Of a DNA stretch of 64,000 nt, positions 1 to 8,574 are shown piece after piece (the first letter of the stretch is position 1; the number at the start of each line of letters is the position of its first letter). The notes under the pieces are model-generated. The model was not told where the DNA came from. It searched no databases and saw nothing but the letters and a program-made list of their open reading frames with translations. Source of the stretch: Actinoplanes sp. NBRC 103695 (GTDB taxonomy: Bacteria > Actinomycetota > Actinomycetes > Mycobacteriales > Micromonosporaceae). The stretch lies in contig NZ_BSTL01000037.1 of assembly GCF_030269485.1 (NCBI RefSeq), positions 1 through 64,000 on the forward strand, read 5' to 3'. The translations under genes and the position numbers were made by a program.

Positions 1-63
1 CTCGCGATACAGACGCACAGCACGCGCCCTCAGTTCGTCGGGGTACTTCTTCGGTGCGGCCAC
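1..63 (-). CDS. IS3-family transposase OrfA, N-terminus only (cut by window edge)
   Basis: The reverse strand from a GTG at 63 reads VAAPKKYPDELRARAVRLYRE. This is the typical beginning of IS3-family OrfA (the helix-turn-helix DNA-binding subunit, which works with OrfB as a frameshifted transposase). A GGGGAGGA ribosome site lies 6 bases upstream of the GTG. Only 21 codons are inside the window, so completeness cannot be judged. Recognition rests on the conserved KYPxELRxRAVRLYRE pattern. Confidence 0.75.
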   Translation of the reverse strand, partial: MAAPKKYPDELRARAVRLYRE

Positions 64-127
64 AGAACGTCCTCCCCATGATCAGTCGATCATGTTTGAG
101 AGGCTCCACCAAACCGGGGGGAACTCA
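64..127. mobile_element. Left over end of the IS3 element, with probable terminal inverted repeat
   Basis: Downstream of the OrfA start (reading inward from the host side) the reverse strand contains TGAGTTCCCCCCGGTTTGG followed by TGGAGCC. This resembles the TGA..CCCGGTTTGGTGGAG ends typical of actinobacterial IS3 elements. The outer end is best placed at about 127. The matching end is outside the window, so the inverted repeat cannot be confirmed here. Confidence 0.5.
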
Positions 128-309
128 GCTGAGCGGAGAAGATGATCACAGGAGGTGTCATGCCGCTCGTAACATCGCCACAGTTGCCACGTGTCACACA
201 CTCCTTCCCACCAAAGCTTCCGGACCGCGTCCACGATCGCCGTGTCCGCCAGCGGCCTGACCCCGCGGTATCCGCTCGCGAACGCCGCTACCCGGAAGAG
301 ATCCACCAT
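128..309 (-). pseudogene. Possible 3' remnant of a phosphotransferase (APH/choline-kinase fold)
   Basis: The reverse-strand frame directly next to the IS3 end reads FASGYRGVRPLADTAIVDA followed by VRKLWWEGVCDTWQL and a CYERHDTSCDHLL tail. This looks like the C-terminal helices of aminoglycoside/choline-kinase-like phosphotransferases. There is no N-terminal half (no Brenner HxD motif), and the frame runs into the IS end. I infer a gene remnant, possibly truncated by the insertion. Recognition is weak; it could be an unrelated small hypothetical protein. Confidence 0.25.
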
Positions 310-355
310 CTGGCTCCGTAAACGGTGAGCATCGGCTGAGCCGTGACTGGTTTGT

Positions 356-766
356 CTACCGATTCCTGTGCCGGCCGAACCAGTCGCCGAGAATCCGCCG
401 GGCATCCCAAAGCTCCGCAAGGACCAGTGCGTTCGCTATTGCCGCCAGGACGAACACTGTGCCGACACCGCTGAGTGTCAACACCTCGGAGCCTCGGTCC
501 CCCAGCCGGAAGAGACTCGCCACAGCACTGGTGAGTAGCGAGTTGATCCAGAGCGCCGGATAGATCAGCATCCCTACCGGCAGTGTCAGCGACGCGGCCA
601 CCAGATAAATGACCGGCCCAACGGTGGATTCGGTCAGGAACGACACCACCAGCAGAGCCAGCACCGCACCGGCGTAGACCGTCGTCGCACCCCAGAAACG
701 CGACCGGCTCGATGACACATGATCTATCCCAGCACGGCTTCCCTGCATATCCTGCCGAACGGGCAT
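356..766 (-). CDS. Small integral membrane protein, unknown function
   Basis: About 136 residues (ATG 766; alternatives ATG 748 or GTG near 717). Three to four hydrophobic segments are visible: GAVLALLVVSFL near residues 32-45, VIYLVAASLTLPVGMLIYPAL near 50-72, a short third stretch around 75-85, and VFVLAAIANALVLA near 102-116. The end is basic (RRILGDWFGRHRNR). The pattern resembles short actinobacterial membrane proteins of the SCO4225 type, but I cannot name a family with confidence. It is isolated between the phosphotransferase remnant and a hypothetical gene. Confidence 0.5.
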   Translation of the reverse strand: MPVRQDMQGSRAGIDHVSSSRSRFWGATTVYAGAVLALLVVSFLTESTVGPVIYLVAASLTLPVGMLIYPALWINSLLTSAVASLFRLGDRGSEVLTLSGVGTVFVLAAIANALVLAELWDARRILGDWFGRHRNR

Positions 767-863
767 AAGCGGTCTTGCCGTGCACGTTCAACGCCTCGCA
801 GTCGTCGTTGACGGCCAGGCCGGCCCCGTAGCTCCCCAGCCGCAAACTCAACTAAGGACCCCA

Positions 864-1283
864 TCAGCAGTCGGCCCCGGGATCCCGCATACGAAGTGTG
901 GAACGGCCACCTGGCGAACCGTAGAACCACCACGTCCCGGGCGGCGGCGGGCCAAGCTGCCCGCGTAGCAGGTCGGCCAGCGCACGGGCGAGCTCCGCGA
1001 CAGGTTTGGTATCCATGGGCTGGTCACCGCGAAAGATCACTGGCAGGTCGTCGAGAACGATCCATCCGGCCGCCTCGCCCGCGGTTACCGGCTCCCGAGC
1101 GCCGAACTGGTCGGTTGCCTCCTCCAGGAGCGTGGCGAACTCCTGGCGCTCCACCTCGTCGGACCACCCATCGAGATTCAGGCCAAGATCACTGATCGCC
1201 GCTGCTACGCACAGCTCCCGGACACTGCCTGCCCACCAGCCGGGCCGCCGGCCGGCGGGCATCGCCTCCACCAAGCCGATCAC
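864..1283 (-). CDS. Hypothetical protein, unrecognised
   Basis: From GTG 1283 (or ATG 1262) the frame encodes about 139 residues with normal amino-acid composition: RELCVAAAISDLGLNLDGW, then an acidic stretch EVERQEFATLLEEATDQF, then GWIVLDDLPVIFRGDQPMDTKPVAELARALADLLRG. The last part looks like the helical tail of a small cytoplasmic protein. There are no signal peptide or membrane segments. Upstream in-frame codons to 1391 read like non-coding translation, so I prefer the later start. I do not recognise the family. Confidence 0.4.
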   Translation of the reverse strand: MIGLVEAMPAGRRPGWWAGSVRELCVAAAISDLGLNLDGWSDEVERQEFATLLEEATDQFGAREPVTAGEAAGWIVLDDLPVIFRGDQPMDTKPVAELARALADLLRGQLGPPPPGTWWFYGSPGGRSTLRMRDPGADC

Positions 1284-1638
1284 CCAACCTGCCCCGTGTC
1301 CACACCCGCCGCGCGGCGAGATCGCGGATGCGCACGGCGACGGCGCACCGCAGCACCAAGACGATCGGCTCGGCCAGCTGGTGTCGGCCACCTACCAAAA
1401 TGTGCCGCGCCTGCGACAGGCCGGCGCTTGGGGTGCTCCGTGGGTGCTCTGACGTTTCGGAGCCCCACGGATTCGCCGTACCAGCACCGGATTTCGGCGA
1501 CCGGCACCCACTTCGCGGACCGCGGGGACGGCCCGGACCAGCGCCAACGTTGCCGGACTAACCACATGCTCGCCGGACCGCCAACTATCCGCTTAGAAGG
1601 AACGGACTTTGTTCGCAAAGTGGCATAACTGATGACTT
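1284..1638. other. 355-bp stretch without a recognisable gene
   Basis: Open frames on both strands here are rich in Arg, Pro and Ala, with no domain resemblance, and look like high-GC shadow frames. Nothing was recognised as an RNA gene or operator. Confidence 0.4.
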
Positions 1639-1899
1639 TTAATCCGCAGCGCGAAGTCGCAGGTTCATCGCCCAAGTCGGACCTCCCGATGGAGTCGGAA
1701 CCCCAACAACAATCCGTGAGTCCTCGTATGGCATGGCTCCGAGCGGCGTCACCCGCATACGGCCGGTCCTCGCGCCGATGTGGTGCAGCAGGACGACTCG
1801 GCTCGCGAATCTGTGCGACTCCACTCGGCCGCTGCTGCGTCGAAACTCAGCGATGATGCCAAGATTGAAATCGTTCGGACGAGATATCTGCTCAGACAT
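1639..1899 (-). pseudogene. Truncated deazaflavin (F420)-dependent nitroreductase-family protein
   Basis: From ATG 1899 (after GAGAG) the protein reads MSEQISRPNDFNLGIIAEFR, then a divergent nitroreductase core: VVLLHHIGARTGRMRVTPLG and DSRIVVGVPTPSGGPTWAMNL. In the DDN/F420H2-dependent oxidoreductase family the core is xLLLTTxGRxSGxxRxTPL followed by a GGxxxHPAWxxNL motif and about 50 further residues. Here the frame stops (LRLRAAD) right after WAMNL, giving about 86 residues against the usual 130-150. I read this as a C-terminally truncated, probably inactive copy. Confidence 0.5.
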
Positions 1900-2194
1900 G
1901 AACATCACTCTCGGTAAATATATTGATGAGTGTGCGCTGGTCAAGAAGGTGCGGTGAGCCACCTTGGGGAGCCCGGGGGAGGTCGGATGGTGGTGGCGAG
2001 TTCCCACCTCCATCCGACCTCCCCGTCATCGTCTGGGTACCAGTGGGGATCGAGGCGGTCGTCATGATCGCTCGCTTTCAGGAGCGGCCGGCGAGACAGC
2101 GTCAACGACGAATTGGTAGACGACACTCCACCGCCCTGCGCGTCCCGCCGTCCGCATTGGGGTGCCTGATCGGCAGTCGCGAAGGCCGGAGACC

Positions 2195-2518
2195 TCAGCT
2201 GTCGCTGGCCGGTGCGGACGGCGAGAGGTACTCCGAGCGCAGGACGCACTGGATAGGGTCGGGCATGGCGATCTCGAACATGCGGCGGGCCGGTTCGAGG
2301 CCGGCCGGGTTCTCGCGAGCCGCAAGCAGATCCTCGGTGCTGTTCCAGTGGGAGACGTTCACGACCCGAGTGCCGTCGGTGCTGGCGTACACGGCCGCGC
2401 CGCGGAAGCCCGGCTGGTCGCGCATGACGGCGCCGGTCGTGTCGATGGCGGCGATCATGTCGTCCTGGCGCTCGGGGGTACCGACGGAGAAGATACCGAT
2501 CATGGTGACTGGTTCCAT
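2195..2518 (-). CDS. Antibiotic biosynthesis monooxygenase (ABM)-domain protein
   Basis: 107 residues from ATG 2518: MEPVTMIGIFSVGTPERQDD opens the ferredoxin-like ABM fold. It continues with DQPGFRGAAVYASTDGTRVV and NVSHWNSTEDLLAARENP, the characteristic 'x-xxW-s-Ax' strand of dimeric ABM proteins. Family members are cofactor-free oxygenases or heme-degrading/quinol-acting enzymes; the substrate is unknown. The start codon follows the stop of the upstream XRE regulator by one base (TGACATG), so the two are almost certainly co-translated and the regulator probably controls this gene. Confidence 0.75.
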   Translation of the reverse strand: MEPVTMIGIFSVGTPERQDDMIAAIDTTGAVMRDQPGFRGAAVYASTDGTRVVNVSHWNSTEDLLAARENPAGLEPARRMFEIAMPDPIQCVLRSEYLSPSAPASDS

Positions 2519-2519
2519 G

Positions 2520-3392
2520 TCAGCGATCCTGCCGACTGACGGCATGCGGTGCCTCTGACAATTGATCCGAGGCTAGCCCGGCCAGCCGCTGCCGGGTGGA
2601 CGTTCCCTCGACGGCCCGGAAGATGGCAAGCCGTTGCGACGAGTTCGGGCTCATGACCACGGCGCACCAGAAGTCCAACCGGCCGACCCGGTCGTCCTCG
2701 ATCGAGACTGTCGGACAGCTCGGTGCCGATACCCGGTGTTCGGCCCACAGCTCGCGGAACTCGGCACTTCTCTCCCGCAGGTCGCAGACCAGCGCCACCG
2801 CCGCCGAGTCGTGGCGGCGCTGGGCAACGATCGCCCGTAGGTCGGCGACGTACCCGCGGCCGGTGCCCTCGATGGCCTCGGCCGGCCCCCCGGCGAAACG
2901 CGCGTGCGGCAGGCAGAACCAGCGCCAGATCATGTTGCGCTCCAGGCCGGCCATGCCGGCGATCGACCCGAAGAGCGCGGTGTGTAGAGGGTTCTGAGCG
3001 ACCACGGTGGCGATGTCGTCGCAGATGAACGCAGGAGAGGTGACGTCCAGGGCGGCCATCACCGCGACCAGCTGGGGGTCGGCGTCCCCGCTGAGCGGAG
3101 CCGGCGGTGCGGCGTGCCCGACGAGGCGGTAGAGGTACTCGCGTTCTTCCCGCGCGAGCCGCAGCGCGTCGGCCAGGCCCGCGAGGATGGTCGGCGACGG
3201 CTGCGGAGCACAGCCGCGCTCGAGGCGCTCGTAGTAGTTCGCCGACATGTTCGCCAGGTACGCCACCTCGTCGCGGCGCAGGCCCGGCGTCCGCCGTCGC
3301 AGGCCCGCAGGAAGACCGGCTGCCACGGGTGACAGAGCCGCACGGCGACGGCGCAGGAAGTCCGCGAGCTCATCCCGCAGCGCCGTCGTCAC
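2520..3392 (-). CDS. XRE-family regulator with MmyB-like ligand-binding domain
   Basis: 290 residues from a GTG at 3392. Residues about 5-75 form the helix-turn-helix typical of this class: RRRTPGLRRDEVAYLANMS then YYERLERG, followed by PSPTILAGLADALRLAREER. The rest (about 100-270) is the MmyB-like PAS/heme-type sensor domain, with ICDDIATVVAQNPLHTALFG, NMIWRWFCLPHARF and DLRAIVAQRRHDSAAVALV. Such proteins usually repress an adjacent oxidoreductase; here the coupled partner is the ABM protein. The C-terminus is slightly extended (QLSEAPHAVSRQDR). Confidence 0.85.
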   Translation of the reverse strand: MTTALRDELADFLRRRRAALSPVAAGLPAGLRRRTPGLRRDEVAYLANMSANYYERLERGCAPQPSPTILAGLADALRLAREEREYLYRLVGHAAPPAPLSGDADPQLVAVMAALDVTSPAFICDDIATVVAQNPLHTALFGSIAGMAGLERNMIWRWFCLPHARFAGGPAEAIEGTGRGYVADLRAIVAQRRHDSAAVALVCDLRERSAEFRELWAEHRVSAPSCPTVSIEDDRVGRLDFWCAVVMSPNSSQRLAIFRAVEGTSTRQRLAGLASDQLSEAPHAVSRQDR

Positions 3393-3849
3393 TCAGCAAG
3401 GATCTCATGCCGGCAATCACCCGGGCCACCAGCAGCGACTTGAGGCCGCCGGCGACGTCTGCCATGGCGAACTCGATCTCCTCCAACGGCAGGGCCAGCG
3501 CCAACGTCGGAATCCCAGCAGAGCGTGCCGTATACGACCTGCCCTGTTCAACCCACGACCTGGCCGCGGCCCAATGAACACGGCCTGATCGAGCCCCGTC
3601 GCGCCACCCCAATCGTGCAGGCCATCCTCGTCCTACAGCATGTTCAATCTGACCATTACGCGGGATGAAAGAGGCTGTGCGCCACGAAACGCGGAAGGGG
3701 ATCTATGAGCGTTTTCCGACTGGATTTGCGCAGTTTAAGGCGCACCCCGGGGCAGGTTGCGGGCTGAGGTGAGGCTCCCGGTAAGACGAGCAATCGACCA
3801 AGAAAGTGCCCCTCCCGAGAGCCTCGTTGCTGTCTTACCCTGCTTGTGA
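3393..3849. other. No confident gene; a short unrecognised frame lies at 3370-3612 (-)
   Basis: The reverse strand has an 80-codon frame ending at 3370, inside the XRE gene start, which contains PTLALALPLEEIEFAMADVA and GGLKSLLVARVIAG. It could be the tail of an oxidoreductase, but I cannot match it to a family. 3613-3849 shows nothing recognisable. Confidence 0.3.
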
Positions 3850-4041
3850 TCCCAGGCCCGGACCGGCAGCGGACCCGCCGTCTTCGCCACGCTCCGTAAC
3901 ACAGCAATCGGATACCACCACGTCGCCACCACCACCATCGCCGAAGCCACCCGACGCGCCAACCACCGTCCCCGCGACCTCATCGACGCCGTAACCACCG
4001 GAAAGCCGACCGTGACCAGGGGTAACCCGACTATGCAATAG
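3850..4041 (+). pseudogene. ISAs1-like DDE transposase, C-terminal remnant
   Basis: The plus frame, open from just after a TGA at 3847, reads SQARTGSGPAVFATLRNTAI then GYHHVATTTIAEATRRANHR and ends at TAG 4041. ISAs1/H-repeat-type transposases end with a (V)RTGxxPxVMATLRNLAIxxLR..G.TxIAxAxRxxxR pattern, which this matches. Only about 60 of some 380 residues remain, so it is a dead fragment. Confidence 0.6.
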
Positions 4042-4245
4042 CCCTGGCGGTTCTGAAGATCTCCGGGGCGGTGACGTGCGTAATCACCGCCGCACTCAAC
4101 TGACCAGCCCTCCCGAACCGGTCAGATCCTGTGCTCTTGTGGTTGAAGCTGTGCAGCGGACCCATGAGCCCGGTCGCGAACAGCGCGTCGAGCTCGATCA
4201 ATTGACTCTGATTCGAGTCACCCGTTGTGCGGGCGTTCCCATGTT

Positions 4246-4941
4246 TCAGGCGGGTTCGGCGTAGGTTCCCGGGCTCGACGCGGTGGCGCGGAATTCCTCG
4301 GGGCGGGCTTTGCTCGCGACGGCGAGGGCTTTGCGTACGCCTTCGGGGCCGAGATCGGCCAGATAGACGGGGCTGCCTGGCTGTTGGCGCCAGGATTCGT
4401 CCAGGCCGCCCGCGTCCACCACGTCGAAGCCGAGTTGCTCGATGAGGGCCGATACCTTGGCCTTGGCGGCCGGGTCGTCGCCGGCCACGGGCAGGGCGAT
4501 TCGCCCGGGTGTGCCGGCGGGCTTGCCGAGGTCCTGCAGGTGTGGGGCAACAATGCTATTGAATGCCTTCACCATCGGCCGGCCGAGTTGCTCCTGGACC
4601 CATTGGGTTTCCGGTGTGCCCTTCTCGAGCGCATCGATCCGGCCGTCGCGCTGCCGCGGGTAGTAGTTGCCGGTGTCGACGAAGGCCGCTCCCGCTGCCG
4701 CGCCGTCGAGCAGGCCGGCGGGCAGATCCGGGATGTTCTTCGACGGGATCGTGACGACGACGATGTCCGCGTCCCGGGCCGCCTCGGTCGCCAGGACAGC
4801 ATGCGCGCCCGTTTCCGCCACAAGGTCTTGCAGGGTCTCGGGACCGCGGGAGTTCGCGATGGAAACCTCGTGCCCGATGGTGGTCAGTCTGCGCGCCAGC
4901 GCACTGCCGATATTGCCCGCTCCGATGATGCCTACCTTCAT
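4246..4941 (-). CDS. NAD(P)-binding F420-dependent/NADP oxidoreductase-type reductase
   Basis: 231 residues from ATG 4941, preceded by AAGAGA. It opens with a Rossmann motif, MKVGIIGAGNIGSALARRL, followed by IANSRGPETL (the NADP-phosphate-binding NSR of Fno/F420H2:NADP oxidoreductase-like proteins), DADIVVVTIPSKNIPDLP, FVDTGNYYPRQRDGRI and VKAFNSIVAPHL. These are all hallmarks of the F420-NADP reductase-like family (COG2085). Members transfer hydride between NADPH and F420 or reduce unknown substrates. The length is normal. It is monocistronic, with esterase 5140-6066 upstream in the same orientation. Confidence 0.8.
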   Translation of the reverse strand: MKVGIIGAGNIGSALARRLTTIGHEVSIANSRGPETLQDLVAETGAHAVLATEAARDADIVVVTIPSKNIPDLPAGLLDGAAAGAAFVDTGNYYPRQRDGRIDALEKGTPETQWVQEQLGRPMVKAFNSIVAPHLQDLGKPAGTPGRIALPVAGDDPAAKAKVSALIEQLGFDVVDAGGLDESWRQQPGSPVYLADLGPEGVRKALAVASKARPEEFRATASSPGTYAEPA

Positions 4942-5139
4942 GATGTCTCTTTGTTCTTCGTCGTTTCTCGTGGTTCTTCGTGGCGCGGCCCGACCCGCCG
5001 CCGGGCAGGGCGCCGACCACGCTCAGCGGACGGATGTGTCCCATCGAGCGACGTCCAGTTTAGGTGCCTCAGGTTGACCTCCCAGCGCCACCGGTGCATG
5101 AGGTTGCCTTTAACGAAGGCGCGAGGTTAAGGGCTCCAA

Positions 5140-6066
5140 CTAGGGTTTGCAGACGTGTTTCTCGATGACCGCGGTCAGATAATCAATGGCGGCGGTGGCT
5201 CCGGGTAGGATACCGATGAAATTGAGGAAGGCATGCATCTGGCCGTCGAACCGCTCGATCTCGGTATCTACCCCAGCCTCCCGCAGACGCGCTGCGTAGG
5301 ACTCCCCTTCGGTGCGAAGGATATCGTTCGACGCGGTCAAGATAACTGTCGCCGGCATGCCTGACAGGTTGGGTGTCCGCAGCGGCGCGACGTCGGGGTG
5401 GACACGGTCGGCGGGGTCGGACACGTACATATCCCAGTACCATGCCATGAGGTCGCGGCTAAGCATCAGCGTCTGGTTCTCAGGTTCGTGGTATCCAGGG
5501 CCGTCCAGGACGGAATCAGTCACCGGATACAACAAAATCTGCAGATCGACCTCCGGGGCCCCGGCGTCGCGGGCTCTTCGGGCGGTGACGGTAGCGAGGT
5601 TGCCGCCGGCGCTGTCACCGGACACGATCAAAGGTGCGCCCGCGACAGCCAGCTCGGCACGATGGGCGTCGATCCAGCCAACTGATGACCAGGCGTCGTC
5701 GAGGGCCGCGGGATAGGGGTGTTCGGGCGCCAATCGATAATCCACCAGCACCACGGTGCAACCGGTCCGTTCGGCGAGGGTGCGGCCGAGTTTATCGAAA
5801 TCGTCGATGCTGTTGAGCACCCAGCCACCACCATGGAAGTACACGAGGATGGCCCTGGGATCCGGCCGCGGTGTCAAAACACGGATTTTCAACCCCGTAG
5901 GCAGTGTCAAATCCTCAACTCGCAAAACTTCGGGCCCCGGGCCCACTAACGCGCGAAGCATCTCCCCCAGACCGCGCGATTGCTGGAGTGGCATTTCCTG
6001 CAGAGGCGTATCGCTTACCTGAGCCAGTTGCGTCAACAATGCCTTAGTGGCGTCATCCAGTTCCAT
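5140..6066 (-). CDS. Alpha/beta hydrolase, hormone-sensitive-lipase-type esterase
   Basis: 308 residues from ATG 6066, chosen because GAGGAAG lies 6 bases upstream (an ATG at 6099 is also open). The oxyanion motif HGGG is at about residues 78-81. The nucleophile elbow GDSAGG has its Ser near 152. The late acid/His region reads GQMHAFLNFIGILPGA. These are the HSL (bacterial family IV) esterase signatures. It is cytoplasmic with no signal peptide. Substrates of the family are short acyl esters; nothing in the context narrows this. Confidence 0.85.
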   Translation of the reverse strand: MELDDATKALLTQLAQVSDTPLQEMPLQQSRGLGEMLRALVGPGPEVLRVEDLTLPTGLKIRVLTPRPDPRAILVYFHGGGWVLNSIDDFDKLGRTLAERTGCTVVLVDYRLAPEHPYPAALDDAWSSVGWIDAHRAELAVAGAPLIVSGDSAGGNLATVTARRARDAGAPEVDLQILLYPVTDSVLDGPGYHEPENQTLMLSRDLMAWYWDMYVSDPADRVHPDVAPLRTPNLSGMPATVILTASNDILRTEGESYAARLREAGVDTEIERFDGQMHAFLNFIGILPGATAAIDYLTAVIEKHVCKP

Positions 6067-6452
6067 TAGTCTTCCTCGAACAGCATGGGAGAGTCCCATA
6101 TAAGCCGTCAGGTCATATAGAATTGAAAGGGAATATAATGCTACACCTAAGGGTGCGGCATGTCTGCATTGAGCTCGCCAAAACGTCGATGCCCTGATCG
6201 GCTCGCTCGGCGCCTACTGATGACCAAAAATGAAGCATGGGCCTTGCACTGGCCGTCACAATGAGGCATCGCGACCGCGCTGGCCGGCTCCGGATCCAGC
6301 TGGTACCACGGCCGGATCGGCAGCACCGCACAGGTCTCATCGCCTGCGGATCAGTGGTGTCGGACTCCGCCTTGCGGATCTTGTGGTCGGAGTCGGAGTC
6401 GGAGTCGCGGCGCAGGGCGTCGATCAGGCGGGCGTGGTGAATGGCTGAAACG
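6067..6452. other. 386-bp gap with a short hexanucleotide repeat, no recognised gene
   Basis: About 3.7 tandem copies of GTCGGA occupy 6386-6407. In the reverse frame they encode an Asp-Ser repeat within HHARLIDALRRDSDSDSDHK and a following KAESDTTDPQAMRPVR. I do not recognise this protein stretch; it may be a decayed gene tail. Confidence 0.35.
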
Positions 6453-7247
6453 CTAGGCGGGCGCGGTGGCGGCCCGCACGAGCGGGTCTGCGTCGCCCGG
6501 CAGGTGGTAGACCACCAGCGTCTGCTCCGGTCGCTCGGCGACGTGGAACGCGGCGTGCGACATGGTGATGACACCCAGCCGGGGATGCCGGAGGCGCTTG
6601 CGGCCGGCGTGGCTGAACTGGATGTCGTACTGCGGCCACCACTCGCGCACCTCGGGGCTGGTCTCGTGCAGGTCGGCCACGAGCTGGGTCACGCGCGGGT
6701 GGCCGGGATTGCGTCCCGCGATCGCCCGTAGCCGGGCCAGGATGTTGCGCGCCTCCTGTTCCCAGTCGACCAGGATCTCGCGAGCGGCGGGCTCGGTGAA
6801 CATCCAGCGCACGACGTTGCCCCCCGGGCCGATGCCACCGAACAGTTGTACAGCGGTGTCGTTGATCGCGAGGATGTCGTAACAGATGCCGGTGACGTAC
6901 GCGGGATTGTCGCCCAGCAACGCCGGGACGCCCGCGACCTCGGGCGCGGCCTCCTCACCGGCGGCCTCCACGGTCGCATCGCCACCGGCGAGGCGGCGCA
7001 GGTGCTCCTGCTCGGCGACGGTCAGGCGCAACGCCCGGGCCAGGGCGTCGAGCACCTGGCCGGAGGGGCGCACGTCGCGGCCCTGCTCGAGATAGGTGAG
7101 CCAGGTGGCGCTGATGCCGGCCAGCAGGGCGAGTTCCTCGCGGCGCAGCCCGGGCGTGCGGCGGCGCCCGGTGACCGGCAGGCCCGTGTCGGCGGGTGTT
7201 ACCCGCTCTCGACGGCTGCGCAGGAACGTGCCCAGTTCGACGCTCAC
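6453..7247 (-). CDS. XRE-family regulator with MmyB-like ligand-binding domain
   Basis: 264 residues from GTG 7247, with GGAGG 7 bases upstream. The HTH comprises RRRTPGLRREELALLAGIS, then WLTYLEQGRDVRPSGQVLDA and LARALRLTVAEQEHL. The sensor part contains NPAYVTGICYDILAINDTAV, NVVRWMFTEPAAREILVDWE and AFHVAERPEQTLVVYHLPGD, typical of the MmyB-like domain. It is transcribed divergently from the oxidoreductase gene starting at 7316, separated by 68 bp that include an inverted repeat. It probably represses that gene and itself. Confidence 0.88.
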   Translation of the reverse strand: MSVELGTFLRSRRERVTPADTGLPVTGRRRTPGLRREELALLAGISATWLTYLEQGRDVRPSGQVLDALARALRLTVAEQEHLRRLAGGDATVEAAGEEAAPEVAGVPALLGDNPAYVTGICYDILAINDTAVQLFGGIGPGGNVVRWMFTEPAAREILVDWEQEARNILARLRAIAGRNPGHPRVTQLVADLHETSPEVREWWPQYDIQFSHAGRKRLRHPRLGVITMSHAAFHVAERPEQTLVVYHLPGDADPLVRAATAPA

Positions 7248-7263
7248 CCTGGAACCTCCAATA

Positions 7264-7283
7264 CCAGAATAAAGCGATTCTGG
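7264..7283. promoter_or_regulatory. Candidate operator between XRE regulator and oxidoreductase
   Basis: CCAGAAT-N6-ATTCTGG forms an inverted repeat with 7-bp arms in the 68-bp divergent intergenic region. Position and symmetry suggest the binding site of the XRE regulator (inference). Confidence 0.5.
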
Positions 7284-7315
7284 ATACCACCTTACCGTCG
7301 CGTGAAGCTTGCCTC

Positions 7316-8368
7316 ATGCGAGCTTGGACTGTTGCTGCACAAGACGATCACGTACGCCTCTCTGAGGTTTCTCCGCCGACGCTTCAGGGCGGTGGCGTGC
7401 TCGTGGAGGTGCTCGCCGCGCATCTCCCGGCGTACACGAAAATGGTGGTGACAGGTAATCGCGGTGGCCTGCCGGTCCCCCTGACCTTGGGACCCTCCTG
7501 TATCGCCCGGGTGACCGATGTCGCGCCCGACGTGTTCCACGTCGCCTCGGGCGACATCGTGCTGGACACGGCGCTGCTCGACGCGGGTGGCGGCGACGAG
7601 ATCCTGGTGGGGTGGGTCGGCCTGGGCGGTTCCGGCGCGGGCAGCGATCGTACGGATCGTATGCGTGCGGTCTGGCACGACGGTGTCTTCGCCGAGCGCG
7701 CGTTGTGCGCCAAGGAGACGCTGGTCAAGCTACCCGGTGCCGAGAACTACCCCGATCCGGCCCGCCTGTCGTTCCTGCCGTGGCTCTGCATCGCCGCCGC
7801 GGGCTTGCACGCAGCAGGCCCGCTGGCCGGCCGCGACATCGCGGTGATCGGTGCGACCGGCCAGCTTGGCGGCGCGGCGGTACTGGTGGCGCTGGCGGAA
7901 GGCGCGGCGACGGTGACGGCGGTAGGGCGCAACCCCAAGGCTCTCGCTCGGTTGGCCGAGCTCGACCCCCGCGTGCGAACCCACCAGCTGACCGGTGACC
8001 GCACCACGGACGCGGCAGCGATCGGCCCGCTGGACGTGGCCTTGGACACCCTCGGCGCCACGCCGACAGCGGACGCTACCTTGGCTGCCTACGACAGCCT
8101 GCGAACGCGCGGCACCCTTGTGCTCATCGGCGGCGTACGCCAGGACCTCACCATTCCGTACGGCGACCTGATGCACCGCCGGCTCACCGTGCGCGGCTCC
8201 TGGATGAGCGACGACGAAACGGTGACCACGGTGTGGAACCTGGTCCGCTCCGGTCAGCTGGACCTCTCCGCGGTCGAGCTGCTGACGGTCGGCCTGGACG
8301 ACCCGGCGGCCGCTCTCGATCTGGCGGAGCGTACGACGGGCCTCGGTTTCGTCGCCCTCGTCCCCTGA
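7316..8368 (+). CDS. Quinone-oxidoreductase/alcohol-dehydrogenase-like protein (MDR superfamily)
   Basis: 350 residues from ATG 7316. The N-terminal GroES-like half contains GGGVLVEVLAAHLPAYTKMV and a long loop, GWVGLGGSGAGSDRTDRMRA. The Rossmann half contains DIAVIGATGQLGGAAVLVAL then TVTAVGRNPKALARLAEL, LDVALDTLGA and GTLVLIGGVRQDLTIPYGDL. No structural zinc Cys cluster is visible. This fits the zinc-independent medium-chain reductase/quinone oxidoreductase group acting on small carbonyl or quinone substrates with NADPH. It is divergent from an MmyB-type XRE regulator, the standard arrangement for such regulators. Confidence 0.8.
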   Translation: MRAWTVAAQDDHVRLSEVSPPTLQGGGVLVEVLAAHLPAYTKMVVTGNRGGLPVPLTLGPSCIARVTDVAPDVFHVASGDIVLDTALLDAGGGDEILVGWVGLGGSGAGSDRTDRMRAVWHDGVFAERALCAKETLVKLPGAENYPDPARLSFLPWLCIAAAGLHAAGPLAGRDIAVIGATGQLGGAAVLVALAEGAATVTAVGRNPKALARLAELDPRVRTHQLTGDRTTDAAAIGPLDVALDTLGATPTADATLAAYDSLRTRGTLVLIGGVRQDLTIPYGDLMHRRLTVRGSWMSDDETVTTVWNLVRSGQLDLSAVELLTVGLDDPAAALDLAERTTGLGFVALVP

Positions 8369-8574
8369 CCGCCCCGTCTGGGGCCGTCGTTCTGGCGGCC
8401 GAGCGCTGTCGCCCTACAGAATGGGGAGGGCGGCGCCCCCATATGTCCGGGATATCGGCGCCGGCTCCCCGCCAGGGCCTTCCGGCGGTGACAGCCCAGC
8501 CCTAATAGTGCGGCACTCAGCATCTTGAACGCTCCGGACACGTCGATGAGAGGACTACGTCGCGGTGGAACAGG

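Noticed and set aside
3370..3612. 80-codon minus-strand frame (PLEEIEFAMADVA...) considered as an oxidoreductase tail
   Set aside because: I could not match it to a family and it overlaps the XRE gene start; noted in the gap entry but not called as a gene.
6386..6407. Tandem GTCGGA repeats considered as a regulatory or CRISPR-like array
   Set aside because: Under four copies, no spacers, too short for an array; probably simple-sequence repeat in a decayed frame.
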